DNA from: Burkholderia lata
GTDB lineage: Bacteria; Pseudomonadota; Gammaproteobacteria; Burkholderiales; Burkholderiaceae
Assembly (NCBI RefSeq): GCF_902499335.1
Contig: NZ_CABVQK010000002.1
Span: forward strand, 372,001 to 436,000
Direction of reading: 5' to 3'
DNA: 64,000 bases
The position numbers and the translations under genes were made by a program. Of the stretch, positions 51,834 through 61,483 are shown piece after piece (position 1 is the first letter of the stretch; the number at the start of each line of letters is the position of its first letter). The notes below the pieces were generated by a model that was not told where the DNA came from, did no database searches, and was given only the letters and a program-made list of their open reading frames with translations.

Positions 51834-52899
51834 CCAGGCGTGCGCCGCGTGCGCGGCCTCGCCGTCGCCGTGGCGGCGCACGTGGCTGCGCTTTCGCGCG
51901 CAGCCGCTCGGCTACTGGAGCCTCGTGATCTTCACGGTGCTGTTCGCGCTCAGCCTGGGTGCGGACCTGCTGTCGAACGACCGGCCGCTGATCGTGCGCT
52001 ACGACGGGCACTATTACTTCCCGATCGTGAAGGACTATCCGGAGACCGCGTTCGGCGGCGACTTTCCCGCGATGACGAACTATCTCGATCCGTATATCCG
52101 CACGAAGATCGAGTCGCACGGCAATTTCGCGATCTATCCGCCGAACCGCTATCGCTACGACACGATCGACTATTTCGCGTCGCGGCCGTATCCGGCGCCG
52201 CCGTCGTCGAGCAACTGGCTCGGTACCGACCAGTTCGGCCGCGACGTGCTCGCGCGGCTGCTGTACGGGTTCCGGCTGTCGGTGCTGATGGCCTTCGCGC
52301 TGACCTTGTCGGGCGTGCTGGTCGGCGTGCTGACGGGCGCGCTGCAAGGCTTCTACGGCGGTCGCACCGATCTGGTCGGGCAGCGTCTGATCGAGATCTG
52401 GAGCGCGTTGCCGGACCTGTACCTGCTGATCATCTTCGCGTCGATCTTCACGCCGTCGCTGTGGCTGCTGTTCATCCTGCTGTCGATGTTCGGCTGGCTC
52501 GTGCTGTCCGACTACGTCCGCGCCGAATTCCTGCGCAACCGCGCGCTCGACTACGTGAAAGCGGCGCGCACGATGGGGCTCACGAACGCACAGATCATGT
52601 GGCGTCACGTGCTGCCGAACAGCCTCACGCCGGTGATCACGTTCCTGCCGTTCCGGATGAGCGCGGCGATCCTGTCGCTGACGAGCCTCGATTTCCTCGG
52701 CCTCGGCGTGCCACCCCCGACGCCGAGCCTCGGCGAGCTGCTGCAGGAGGGCAAGAACAACCTGGATGCGTGGTGGATCTCGATCGCGGCGTTCGCGGCG
52801 CTGGTGGTGACGCTGCTGCTGCTCACCTTCATGGGCGATGCGCTGCGCAACGCGCTCGACACGCGCACGCGCGGTTCGGCGTTCGGCGGAGGGCGATGA
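51787..52899 (+). CDS. yejE: YejE-like ABC importer permease
   Basis: This is a 370-residue permease. The extended periplasmic region after TM1 (VRYDGHYYFPIVKDYPETAFGGDFPAMTNYLDPYIRTKI..., ~65-140) is typical of YejE and unlike short DppC proteins. The EAA loop is VKAARTMGLTNAQIMWRHVLPNSL. It overlaps yejB by 47 bp in a different frame and the next gene by an ATGA. An alternative start after the overlap is possible. Confidence 0.85.
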   Translation: MSSSTPVSSSTAWTTDQACAACAASPSPWRRTWLRFRAQPLGYWSLVIFTVLFALSLGADLLSNDRPLIVRYDGHYYFPIVKDYPETAFGGDFPAMTNYLDPYIRTKIESHGNFAIYPPNRYRYDTIDYFASRPYPAPPSSSNWLGTDQFGRDVLARLLYGFRLSVLMAFALTLSGVLVGVLTGALQGFYGGRTDLVGQRLIEIWSALPDLYLLIIFASIFTPSLWLLFILLSMFGWLVLSDYVRAEFLRNRALDYVKAARTMGLTNAQIMWRHVLPNSLTPVITFLPFRMSAAILSLTSLDFLGLGVPPPTPSLGELLQEGKNNLDAWWISIAAFAALVVTLLLLTFMGDALRNALDTRTRGSAFGGGR

Positions 52900-54542
52900 T
52901 GACGAGACCGTTGCTGGAGATCGACGGGTTTTCCGCGCATTTCGGCGTGCACGCGGCCGTACAGGACCTGAGCCTGTCGATCGGCCGCGGCGAGCGGGTG
53001 GCGCTGGTCGGCGAGTCGGGGTCGGGCAAGAGCGTGACCGCACTGTCGATCCTGCGGCTCGCGCAGCAGGCGACGCTGTCGGGGCGGATGCTGTTCGACG
53101 GCGAGGATCTGCTCGCGAAGACCGAGCAGCAGATGCGCGGGATCCGCGGTGCCGATATCGCGATGGTGTTCCAGGAGCCGATGACGGCGCTCAATCCGCT
53201 GTATACGATCGGCAAGCAGATCGCCGAGAGCCTGCGGCTGCACGAGGGGCTGCGCCCGGGCGAAGCACGCGAGCGCGGGATCGCGCTGCTGCGGCGCACC
53301 GGGATTCCGGAGCCGGAGCGCCGCATCGACAGTTTCCCGCACCAGCTGTCGGGCGGGCAGCGGCAACGCGCGATGATCGCGATGGCGCTGGCGTGCCGGC
53401 CGCGGCTGCTGCTCGCGGACGAGCCGACCACTGCGCTCGACGTGACGGTGCGCCAGCAGATCGTCGACCTGCTGATCGAGCTGCAGGAGCAGGAGGCCGC
53501 CGCGCGCGGGATGGCCGTGCTGCTGATCACGCACGACCTGAACCTCGTGCGGCGCTTCGCGCAGCGCGTGGCCGTGATGGAGAAGGGCGTGCTGGTGGAG
53601 ACCGACACGACCGCCGAATTGTTCGCGGCGCCGCAGCATCCGTATACGCGCCGGCTGCTCGACAGCGCGCCGCAACGGGCGGTCGAGCCGGTCGCCGCCG
53701 GCGCGCCGACGATCCTCGACGTGCGGCACCTCGCGGTCGACTACCGCATCGCGGCAAAGGGCTGGCGCTCGGTGCTCGGCAAGACGACGTTCCGCGCCGT
53801 GCACGACGTGCAGTTGAGCCTGAAGCGCGGCGAAACGCTCGGGATCGTCGGCGAGTCGGGCTCGGGGAAATCGACGCTCGCGTCGGCCGTGCTCGGCCTG
53901 CAGCGGCCGGCGTCGGGCGGGATCGAGGTCGACGGCATGCCGCTGGCGTCGCTGCGCACGACGCAGGGCCGGCGCACGCTGTACGGGCGCATGCAGGTGG
54001 TGTTCCAGGATCCGTTCGGCTCGCTGTCGCCGCGCATGACGGTCGAGCAGATCGTCGGTGAAGGGCTGGGCGTGCACCGGCCGCAGGTGAGCGGCGACGC
54101 GCGGCGGGCGCGGATCGCCGCGCTGCTGCAGGAGGTGGGCCTGCCGCCCGAGGCGATGCTGCGCTATCCGCACGAGTTTTCCGGCGGGCAGCGACAGCGG
54201 ATCGCGATCGCGCGGGCGCTGGCGGTGGAGCCGGAACTGCTGGTGCTCGACGAGCCGACGAGTGCGCTCGACGTGTCGATCCAGAAGCAGGTGCTGAATC
54301 TGCTGACGAATCTCCAAAAGAAGTACAAACTCAGCTACCTGTTCATCACGCACGATCTGGCGGTGATGCGCGCGATGGCCCACCGGGTCATCGTGATGAA
54401 GGCGGGGCGCGTGGTCGAGGCGGGCGAGACGCTCGACGTGCTGCACGCGCCATCCCATCCGTATACGCGGGCGTTGCTCGCGTCGTCCATGCTGGCGCCG
54501 GCGCGCGGCCCGCAGGAGAGGCAAGAGAGAACCGATGATTGA
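52896..54542 (+). CDS. yejF: YejF-like duplicated ABC ATPase
   Basis: This 548-residue ATPase contains two nucleotide-binding domains. The first (~5-260) has GESGSGKSVTALS, LSGGQRQRAMI and LLLADEPTTALD; the second (~290-535) has GESGSGKSTLASA, FSGGQRQRIAIA and LLVLDEPTSALD. The fused form is typical of peptide importers of the Yej type. Its start overlaps the yejE stop (ATGA), and its end overlaps the TldD-like gene by 8 bp. It should power uptake of a peptide. Confidence 0.88.
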   Translation: MMTRPLLEIDGFSAHFGVHAAVQDLSLSIGRGERVALVGESGSGKSVTALSILRLAQQATLSGRMLFDGEDLLAKTEQQMRGIRGADIAMVFQEPMTALNPLYTIGKQIAESLRLHEGLRPGEARERGIALLRRTGIPEPERRIDSFPHQLSGGQRQRAMIAMALACRPRLLLADEPTTALDVTVRQQIVDLLIELQEQEAAARGMAVLLITHDLNLVRRFAQRVAVMEKGVLVETDTTAELFAAPQHPYTRRLLDSAPQRAVEPVAAGAPTILDVRHLAVDYRIAAKGWRSVLGKTTFRAVHDVQLSLKRGETLGIVGESGSGKSTLASAVLGLQRPASGGIEVDGMPLASLRTTQGRRTLYGRMQVVFQDPFGSLSPRMTVEQIVGEGLGVHRPQVSGDARRARIAALLQEVGLPPEAMLRYPHEFSGGQRQRIAIARALAVEPELLVLDEPTSALDVSIQKQVLNLLTNLQKKYKLSYLFITHDLAVMRAMAHRVIVMKAGRVVEAGETLDVLHAPSHPYTRALLASSMLAPARGPQERQERTDD

Positions 54543-55995
54543 CGAGAACCGGGCGCCGGGCGCCCGAGCGGTGCAGGCTGCGCAGGCCGCACGTGCGTTA
54601 CGCAGCGACGCCGATTTCTGGTCGTTGCGCATCGTCGACGAGACGATCGACGAGCATGCGGTGCGCAACGACGTCGCGCAGCCGTTTTCGCGCACGCGGG
54701 AGCGCGGCGCGATGCTGACGGCCTGGGCCGGCACCGGCGCGGGTTATGCGGCGACGCCCGACCTGTCCCCGGCCGGGCTGCAGGCGGCGCTCGACATCGC
54801 GACCGCGCGGGCACGGGCCAGCGCGCCGTGGGCGCTGGTCGATCATCGCCAGGCCACGCGACCGCAGGCGAGCGGCACGTATGCGTCGCCCGATGTCGAT
54901 GCGGTGCTGCCGTCGCGCGCGGAATGGATCGAGCGTCTCGCACACGAATGCGCGGCGGCGAACCTCGGCGCGCGCATCGTCGAGCGCGCGGCGAGCGTGA
55001 TGATCGTGCACACCGAGCAGTGTTACGTGACGAGCGACGGCGTGCGGATCGACCAGCGCTTCCGTTTCCTGATGCCCGAGCTGCAAGCCGTTGCCCATGG
55101 CGACGGCGACACGCAGACGCGCTCGCTTGGTCAATCGGGCACGCTGGCGCAGGGCGGCGTTGACGTGCTGGCACGCTACGGCTTCGACGGCGCCGGCGTT
55201 CGTGTTGCCGACGAGGCGCTGCAGTTGCTCGCCGCGCCGAACTGCCCGACCGGCCCGCGCGACCTGCTGCTGATGCCGGACCAGATGATGCTGCAGATCC
55301 ACGAGTCGATCGGCCATCCGCTCGAACTCGACCGGATTCTCGGCGACGAGCGCAACTTCGCCGGATCGAGCTTCGTCAAGCCGGAGATGGTCGGCCACTA
55401 TCAGTATGGCTCGCCGCTGCTGAACGTCACGTTCGATCCGGAGCCGGCCGCCGAAGCCGCGTCCTACGCGTTCGACGACGACGGCACGCCGGCGCGCAAG
55501 CAGTACCTGATTCGCAACGGCGTGCTCGAACGGCTGCTCGGCGGGGCGCTGTCGCAGCAGCGCGCGGGCCTGCCGGGCGTGGCCAACTCGCGCGCGTCGA
55601 GCTGGAACCGCGCGCCGATCGACCGGATGGCGAACCTGAACGTCGAACCCGGCGACCAGTCGCTCGACGCGCTGGTCGCGGGCACCGAGCACGGGATCCT
55701 GATGCGCACCAACACGTCCTGGTCGATCGACGACCACCGCAACAAATTCCAGTTCGGCTGCGAATTCGGGCAACTGATCGAGAACGGCCGGCTTACGCAG
55801 GTCGTCAAGCGCCCGAACTACCGCGGCATCTCCGCCCAGTTCTGGCGCAGCCTGCGTGCGGTCGGCGATGCGAGCACGTTCGGCATCTACGGCACGCCTT
55901 ACTGCGGGAAGGGCGAACCCGCGCAGATCATCCGTGTCGGCCACGCCGCGCCGGCCTGCGTGTTCGCCGGCGTCGACGTATTCGGAGGCGCGTGA
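54535..55995 (+). CDS. TldD-like zinc peptidase subunit
   Basis: This is a 486-residue protein of the TldD/PmbA family. The zinc site HESIGH (His256, His261) with downstream Glu and the Cys of GTPYCGKGEP (Cys457) matches active TldD, which cuts unstructured peptides only as a heterodimer with TldE. Its gene overlaps the ATPase gene by 8 bp and the next gene shares the TGATG junction. It is the peptidase half of a pair dedicated to this importer. It is diverged from the housekeeping TldD, so I leave the symbol empty. Confidence 0.83.
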   Translation: MIDENRAPGARAVQAAQAARALRSDADFWSLRIVDETIDEHAVRNDVAQPFSRTRERGAMLTAWAGTGAGYAATPDLSPAGLQAALDIATARARASAPWALVDHRQATRPQASGTYASPDVDAVLPSRAEWIERLAHECAAANLGARIVERAASVMIVHTEQCYVTSDGVRIDQRFRFLMPELQAVAHGDGDTQTRSLGQSGTLAQGGVDVLARYGFDGAGVRVADEALQLLAAPNCPTGPRDLLLMPDQMMLQIHESIGHPLELDRILGDERNFAGSSFVKPEMVGHYQYGSPLLNVTFDPEPAAEAASYAFDDDGTPARKQYLIRNGVLERLLGGALSQQRAGLPGVANSRASSWNRAPIDRMANLNVEPGDQSLDALVAGTEHGILMRTNTSWSIDDHRNKFQFGCEFGQLIENGRLTQVVKRPNYRGISAQFWRSLRAVGDASTFGIYGTPYCGKGEPAQIIRVGHAAPACVFAGVDVFGGA

Positions 55996-57356
55996 TGACG
56001 GGATTCGATCCGATGGCACGCCGCGCCGGCATCGACTGGCACGCGCATTTCACCCGGCTCGCCGACGACGCGCAACGGCTGACGACGCCGGCCGAAACCG
56101 TCCTGCTCGGTTTCTCCAGCGAAACGTCCGACTTCATCCGCTTCAATGGCGGCAAGATCCGCCAGACCGGGCGCGTCACGCAGGGGCGGCTGTCCGTGCG
56201 GCTCGTCGACGGGGCGCGGCAGGCGCACTCGGCGCTGACCGTCTGCGGCGATCCGGCGGCCGACCTGCGCGAACTGGCGGACGCGCTGGCCGTGCTGCGC
56301 GACGGCCTGCGCGATGCGCAGGACGATCCGCACCTGCTGTTCGATACCTCGTCGTGGGTGCAGGAAACGCGCCGCACCGGGCGCCTGCCGGAGGCAGACG
56401 GGCTCGCGCGAATCGTGGCCGAATGCGCGCGCGGGCTCGACTTCGTCGGCTTTTACGCGGGCGGCACGCTGGCGCGCGGCTTCGCATCGTCGACCGGCAG
56501 CCGCGGCTGGTACGAGGTCGAGAATTTCAACTTCAGCTGGTCGCTGTACGACCCGAGCGGACGGGCGATCAAGACCGTCTATGCGGGCGACGACTGGAGC
56601 GATGCGGCGTTCGCGGCCAAGGTCGACGCGGCCGCCGCGCGGCTGCCCGTGCTCGGCCGCACGCCGAAGGCGCTTGCGCCCGGGCGCTACCGAGCGTATT
56701 TCGCGCCGGACGCCGTCCACGAGATGACGAGCCTGCTCGGCTGGAGCGGCTTTTCGGCGCGCGCGCTGGCGAGCGCCCGCAGCCCGTTGCATCGCCTGTA
56801 CACCGGCGAGGTCGCGCTCGATCCGCGCGTGTCGATCACCGAGGATTTCTCGCTGGGCATCGCGCCGGCGTTCAACGCCGACGGCTACCGGCGCGACAGC
56901 GTGCCGCTCGTCGTCGAAGGGCGGGGCGCCGGGCAGCTCGTATGTGCACGCACCGCGCGCGAGCAAGGGGGCACGCCGAACGGCGCGGACAACGGCGAAT
57001 CGCCGCAGTCGCTGACGATCGCGGGCGGCACGCTCGCCGATGCCGACGTGCTGGCCGCGCTCGACACGGGGCTCTACGTCGGCAACCTCTGGTACCTGAA
57101 CTTCTCGGACCCGATCGCGTGCCGGATGACGGGGATGACGCGGTTCGCGACGTTCTGGGTCGAAGGCGGCCGCATCGTCGCGCCGGTCGACGCGATGCGG
57201 TTCGACGACAGCTTCTACCGGCTGTTCGGGTCGGAGCTCGAGCAGCTCGGCGCGGCACCGGCGCTGCTCGCGAGCGACGACACGTACGGCGAGCGGGCCA
57301 CCGGAGGCGCGCAGCTGCCGGGGCTGCTCGCGCGGTCGTTCGAGCTCACGCTGTAG
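55995..57356 (+). CDS. TldE/PmbA-like partner subunit
   Basis: This is a 453-residue TldD/PmbA family protein with no HExxxH, as expected for the non-catalytic TldE side. Typical segments are TVLLGFSSETSDFIRFNGGKIRQTGRVTQGRLSVRLVDG (N-terminal), FAPDAVHEMTSLLGWSGFSARA, and LYVGNLWYLNFSDPIACRMTGMTRFATFWVEGGRIVAPV at the C-terminus. TGATG overlap with the TldD-like gene means translational coupling. A GTG at 55992 is an alternative start. Confidence 0.82.
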   Translation: MTGFDPMARRAGIDWHAHFTRLADDAQRLTTPAETVLLGFSSETSDFIRFNGGKIRQTGRVTQGRLSVRLVDGARQAHSALTVCGDPAADLRELADALAVLRDGLRDAQDDPHLLFDTSSWVQETRRTGRLPEADGLARIVAECARGLDFVGFYAGGTLARGFASSTGSRGWYEVENFNFSWSLYDPSGRAIKTVYAGDDWSDAAFAAKVDAAAARLPVLGRTPKALAPGRYRAYFAPDAVHEMTSLLGWSGFSARALASARSPLHRLYTGEVALDPRVSITEDFSLGIAPAFNADGYRRDSVPLVVEGRGAGQLVCARTAREQGGTPNGADNGESPQSLTIAGGTLADADVLAALDTGLYVGNLWYLNFSDPIACRMTGMTRFATFWVEGGRIVAPVDAMRFDDSFYRLFGSELEQLGAAPALLASDDTYGERATGGAQLPGLLARSFELTL

Positions 57357-57377
57357 CGCGTTCGCCGACACTCGCCG

Positions 57378-60300
57378 ATGCCGTCATTCTTCATCGACCG
57401 TCCGGTATTTGCGTGGATCGTCGCGCTCGCGATCGTCGTCGCGGGCGTGCTGGCCATTCCGCAGCTGCCGATCGCGCAGTATCCGCGCCTGGCGCCGCCG
57501 CGGGTCGTGATCACCGCGTCCTATCCGGGCGCGTCGACCGAGACGGTCGATGCCGACGTCGGCAGCATCATCGAGGAGAGCCTCGACGGCGCCGACGGGC
57601 TGCTGTACTACGAGACGAGCAGCGACGGCCACGGCAACCTTGAGATCGACGTGACGTTTTCGCCGAGCACCGATCCGGACATTGCGCTCGTCGACGTCAA
57701 CAACCGGTTGAAGCAGGTCGAGCCGCGGCTGCCGCAGCAGGTCGTCCAGCAGGGGATCGGCGTGTTCAAGGCGGCGAACACGTTCCTGATGCTCGTCACG
57801 CTGACGTCGACCGACGGCACGCGCGATTCCGCGCAGCTCGGCGATTACCTGAACCGCTACGTGCTGCGCGAGCTGAAGCGCGCGCCGGGCGTCGGCGCGG
57901 CCGAGCTGTGGGATGCCGACGAGGCGCTGCGGGTCTGGCTCGATCCGGTCAAGTTGCGCGAATACGATCTCGGCGCCGATGACGTGATCGCGGCGATCAG
58001 CGCACAGAATGCGACGGTCACGGCCGGCGCGATCGGCGATGCGCCGTTCGTGCGCGGCCAGCAGCTCACCGCGACGGTCGTGGTCAAGGGCCAGCTTACG
58101 TCGCCCGAGGAGTTCGGCCGGATCGTGCTGAAGTCGAAACAGGACGGCTCGGTGGTGCGTGTGGCCGACGTCGCGCGCGTCGAGATCGGCCGCGACGACT
58201 ATTCGTTCTATTCGCGACTGAACGGCCGGCCCGCCGCGACGGTCGGCATTCAGCTCGGCCCGCGCGGCAACGCGCTCGAAACGTCGAATGCGATCCGCGC
58301 GCGGCTCGCCGAGCTGTCGCGGACATTGCCGCCGGGCGTCGCGGTCGAGATTCCGTTCGACGGCGCGCATTTCGTCAAGATCGCGATCCACGAAGTCGTG
58401 CTGACGCTCGTCGAGGCCGTCGTGCTGGTGTTCTGCGTGATGTGGCTGTTCCTGCGCGACCTTCGCTACACGCTGGTGCCGACCGTCGTGATTCCGGTCA
58501 CGCTGATGGGCGCGTTCGTCGCGATGTGGGCGTTCGGGCTGTCGATCAATGTCTTCACGATGTTCGGCCTCGTGCTGGCGATCGGCATCCTGGTCGACGA
58601 TGCGATCGTCGTCGTCGAGAGCGTGCACCGTGTGATGGAGGAGGGCGTGTCGCCGCGCGATGCCACGCGCCGGGCCATGAAGCGGATCGGCGGGGCGATC
58701 GTCGGCGTGACCGCGGTGCTGACCGCCGTGTTCGTGCCGATGGCGTTTTTCCCGGGCAGCGTCGGCGGCATCTACCGGCAATTCGCGGTCGCGATGATCG
58801 CGTCGATGCTGGTGTCGTCGTTCATGGCGCTGTCGCTCACGCCCGCGCTGTGCGCGAACCTGCTGAAGCCGGTCGCGCGACACGACGGCGGCGCCGGCCG
58901 AGCGCGGCGACGCGGCATCGGCGCGCGCCTGGCCGACCGGTTCGGTGCAGCCTTCGCGCGCGCCGAAACCGGTTATCGCCGCGTTGCCGTGTTTGCCGTG
59001 CGCCGTACCGGCATGGTCGCGGCCGTCTATGCGGCGCTCGTGATCGGATGCGGGCTGCTGTACTGGATGATGCCGGGCGGCTTCCTGCCGACCGAGGACC
59101 AGGGGCAACTGCAGGTGATGATCCAGTTGCCGGCGGGCGCCACGCAGGCGCGCACGCTCTCGGTCGTCGAGCGAGTGGAGGCGATCCTGCACGGAGAGCC
59201 CGCGATCGCGAACGTGACGAGCGTGATCGGCTGGAGTTTCGCGGGCAGCGGGCAGAACGTCGGGATGGCGTTCGTGGAACTGAAGGACTGGGCGAAGCGC
59301 GACGTCGACGCAATGGCGTTGCGCGACCGGCTCAACGGGCGTTTCGGCGCGATCCTCGACGGCGACGTCGAGGCGGCGCTGCCGCCTTCGGTGCGCGGCA
59401 TCGGGCACTCCGACGGCTTCACGTTCCGGCTCGAGGATCGCGGCGGGGTCGGGCTCGACGCGTTGAAAGCGGCTCGCGAGCAGCTTGCCGAACGCGCGAA
59501 GGCGGATCCGTCGCTCTCGGCCGTGCATTTCGAAGACCTGCCGGACGCGCCGCGTATCGAACTCGATGTCGATCGCGCGAAAGCGTATGCGCTCGGCGTG
59601 CCGTTCGAGCGGATCGCGGGGCTGCTGGGCGGCACGTTCGGCTCGAACTACATCAACGATTTCCCTGCGTCGGGACGGATGCGGCGGGTGATCATCGAGG
59701 CCGATCCGGTCGCACGCGCGACCGATACGCAACTGATGGCGCTGACCGTTCCGAACCGCACCGGCGACATGGTGCCGCTGTCGGCCATCGCCGCGCCGCA
59801 CTGGACGATCGGGCCGGTGATGCTGAACCGGTACGACGGTTATCCTTCGCTCGACATCAGCGGCCGGGCGGCGACCGGCACCAGTTCCGGCGCGGCGATG
59901 GCGGAGATGGAGCGGCTTGCCGGTGCGCTGCCGGCCGGGATCGGTTTCGACTGGGTCGATGCGGCGCGCGAGGAGCAGGTCGCCGCGCGCCAGACGCCGC
60001 TGCTGGTCGGATTGTCGGTGCTCGCGGTCTTCATGGCGCTGGCTGCGTTGTACGAAAGCTGGACGATTCCGCTGTCCGTGCTGACGATCGTGCCGCTCGG
60101 CATGATCGGCGCGATCGCGGCGGCGCTCGCGCGCGGGATGCCGAACGACGTGTATTTCAAGGTCGGGATGATCACCGTGGTCGGGCTGGCGGCGAAGAAC
60201 GCAATCCTGATCGTGCAGTACGCACGCGATCTCGCCGGGCACGGCGTGCCGTTGCGGCAGGCGGTGGTCGATGCGGCCGCTGCGCGTTTCCGGCCGATCG

Positions 60301-60539
60301 TGATGACGTCGATGGCTTTCTTGCTGGGCGTCGTGCCGCTGGTGCTGGCGACGGGCGCGGGGGCGGAAAGCCGGCGCTCGATCGGCACGGGCGCGTTCGG
60401 AGGTGTGCTGGCGGCGACGGTGTTCGGGCTCGTGTTCGCGCCGGTGGCGTTTCGGGTCGTAGCCTCGGTTGGGCGACGCGGACGGCGGGTGGCGGTGGCG
60501 AAGCGGGATGATCGGCACGCGGAGGTGGTGGGGGAGTGA
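57378..60539 (+). CDS. RND (HAE-family) transporter without adjacent adaptor
   Basis: This is a 1053-residue AcrB-superfamily permease. It starts MPSFFIDRPVFAWIVALAIVVAGVLAIPQLPIAQYP, the HAE1 N-terminus. The TM4 acidic pair is GILVDDAIVVVESVH and the late motif is FKVGMITVVGLAAKNAILIVQYARDL. No membrane-fusion protein or outer-membrane channel is adjacent, so it must borrow partners or work with the distant pump. It follows the TldE-like gene by 21 bp, so it is in the same operon. Its substrate is unknown. Confidence 0.87.
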   Translation: MPSFFIDRPVFAWIVALAIVVAGVLAIPQLPIAQYPRLAPPRVVITASYPGASTETVDADVGSIIEESLDGADGLLYYETSSDGHGNLEIDVTFSPSTDPDIALVDVNNRLKQVEPRLPQQVVQQGIGVFKAANTFLMLVTLTSTDGTRDSAQLGDYLNRYVLRELKRAPGVGAAELWDADEALRVWLDPVKLREYDLGADDVIAAISAQNATVTAGAIGDAPFVRGQQLTATVVVKGQLTSPEEFGRIVLKSKQDGSVVRVADVARVEIGRDDYSFYSRLNGRPAATVGIQLGPRGNALETSNAIRARLAELSRTLPPGVAVEIPFDGAHFVKIAIHEVVLTLVEAVVLVFCVMWLFLRDLRYTLVPTVVIPVTLMGAFVAMWAFGLSINVFTMFGLVLAIGILVDDAIVVVESVHRVMEEGVSPRDATRRAMKRIGGAIVGVTAVLTAVFVPMAFFPGSVGGIYRQFAVAMIASMLVSSFMALSLTPALCANLLKPVARHDGGAGRARRRGIGARLADRFGAAFARAETGYRRVAVFAVRRTGMVAAVYAALVIGCGLLYWMMPGGFLPTEDQGQLQVMIQLPAGATQARTLSVVERVEAILHGEPAIANVTSVIGWSFAGSGQNVGMAFVELKDWAKRDVDAMALRDRLNGRFGAILDGDVEAALPPSVRGIGHSDGFTFRLEDRGGVGLDALKAAREQLAERAKADPSLSAVHFEDLPDAPRIELDVDRAKAYALGVPFERIAGLLGGTFGSNYINDFPASGRMRRVIIEADPVARATDTQLMALTVPNRTGDMVPLSAIAAPHWTIGPVMLNRYDGYPSLDISGRAATGTSSGAAMAEMERLAGALPAGIGFDWVDAAREEQVAARQTPLLVGLSVLAVFMALAALYESWTIPLSVLTIVPLGMIGAIAAALARGMPNDVYFKVGMITVVGLAAKNAILIVQYARDLAGHGVPLRQAVVDAAAARFRPIVMTSMAFLLGVVPLVLATGAGAESRRSIGTGAFGGVLAATVFGLVFAPVAFRVVASVGRRGRRVAVAKRDDRHAEVVGE

Positions 60540-60629
60540 TGCCGCTCCGCTAGGTGATTTTCGTGCGTTGCATTTGATTAAATGCGGTTGTCGTGCAGAC
60601 GACTCAACTAAAGGAAACGGACTCAGACC

Positions 60630-61277
60630 ATGTCCTACGTTCTGTATTACTCGCCCGGTGCGGCAAGCATGGCCGTGCACTGGATGCTGATCGAACTCGG
60701 CGTGCCGTTCGAAACGCGCTTCGTCGATATCGATTCGGGTGCGCAGCATGCGCCCGAGTACCTGCGGTTGAATCCCGCCGGCCGAGTACCGACGCTGGTC
60801 GTCGACGGCAAACCGCGGACCGAATCTGCCGCGTTGTTGATGCTGCTCGCCGAACGTCATCCGGAGCCGGGCCTGGCTCCGCATCCGGGTGCGCCCGAAC
60901 GTGCCGAGTGGTTCGAGACGATGATCTATCTCGCCAATTCCGTATTGCCGGCGATGCGAAACTGGTTTTATGCGGAGACGGACGGCGATCCGCGATGCGC
61001 TGAAATGGTGAAGGCGTTTTCGCGCGGGCAAGTCGAGGAATCGATGGCGCATCTCGACAATCTGCTGTCGGACGGTCGTTCGTACCTGATCAACGATCGG
61101 TTGAGCACGGTCGACTTCCTGGCGCTGATGCTCATGCGCTGGACGCGCAACATGCCGCGCCCGGCAACGACGTGGCCGAATCTGGCGCGCTATATCCACG
61201 AGCTTCGCGGGAGGCCGACGTTTCTGGAATTGAATGCGCGCGAAGGGTTGACCGAGTGGATGAATCCGGTTTCCTGA
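60630..61277 (+). CDS. Glutathione S-transferase
   Basis: This is a 215-residue GST. The thioredoxin-like domain MSYVLYYSPGAASMAVHWMLIELGVPFETRFVDI (1-80) has an SPGAAS start typical of beta- or theta-like bacterial GSTs. The substrate-binding loop is NPAGRVPTLVVDGKPRTESAALLMLL with the cis-Pro and ES motif. The helical C-terminal domain follows. AAAGGAAACGG precedes the start. It is monocistronic and its substrate is unknown. Confidence 0.85.
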   Translation: MSYVLYYSPGAASMAVHWMLIELGVPFETRFVDIDSGAQHAPEYLRLNPAGRVPTLVVDGKPRTESAALLMLLAERHPEPGLAPHPGAPERAEWFETMIYLANSVLPAMRNWFYAETDGDPRCAEMVKAFSRGQVEESMAHLDNLLSDGRSYLINDRLSTVDFLALMLMRWTRNMPRPATTWPNLARYIHELRGRPTFLELNAREGLTEWMNPVS

Positions 61278-61483
61278 GCGTTTCGAGGGCGCTCAAAAGT
61301 GCGGCAGCGGCCGGTTGGGGGCTGCTTGCCGTGGGGTTGGGCGGAGAAATATCGCATTTGACATAATCATCATTATCGATAGTTTATGTGTAGGTCCCAA
61401 GTTCAGATGTCGCGTTTCCGCTAAATAAAAATGTCGTGTTTTGGCCTGTAGGTTGATCGTCTGCACCCTTGGGAGCGCCGGCG

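Noticed and set aside
61360-61385. Fur box
   Set aside because: ATAAT-CATC-ATTAT resembles one only loosely, and the following gene is a decayed remnant. The genuine iron context is absent.
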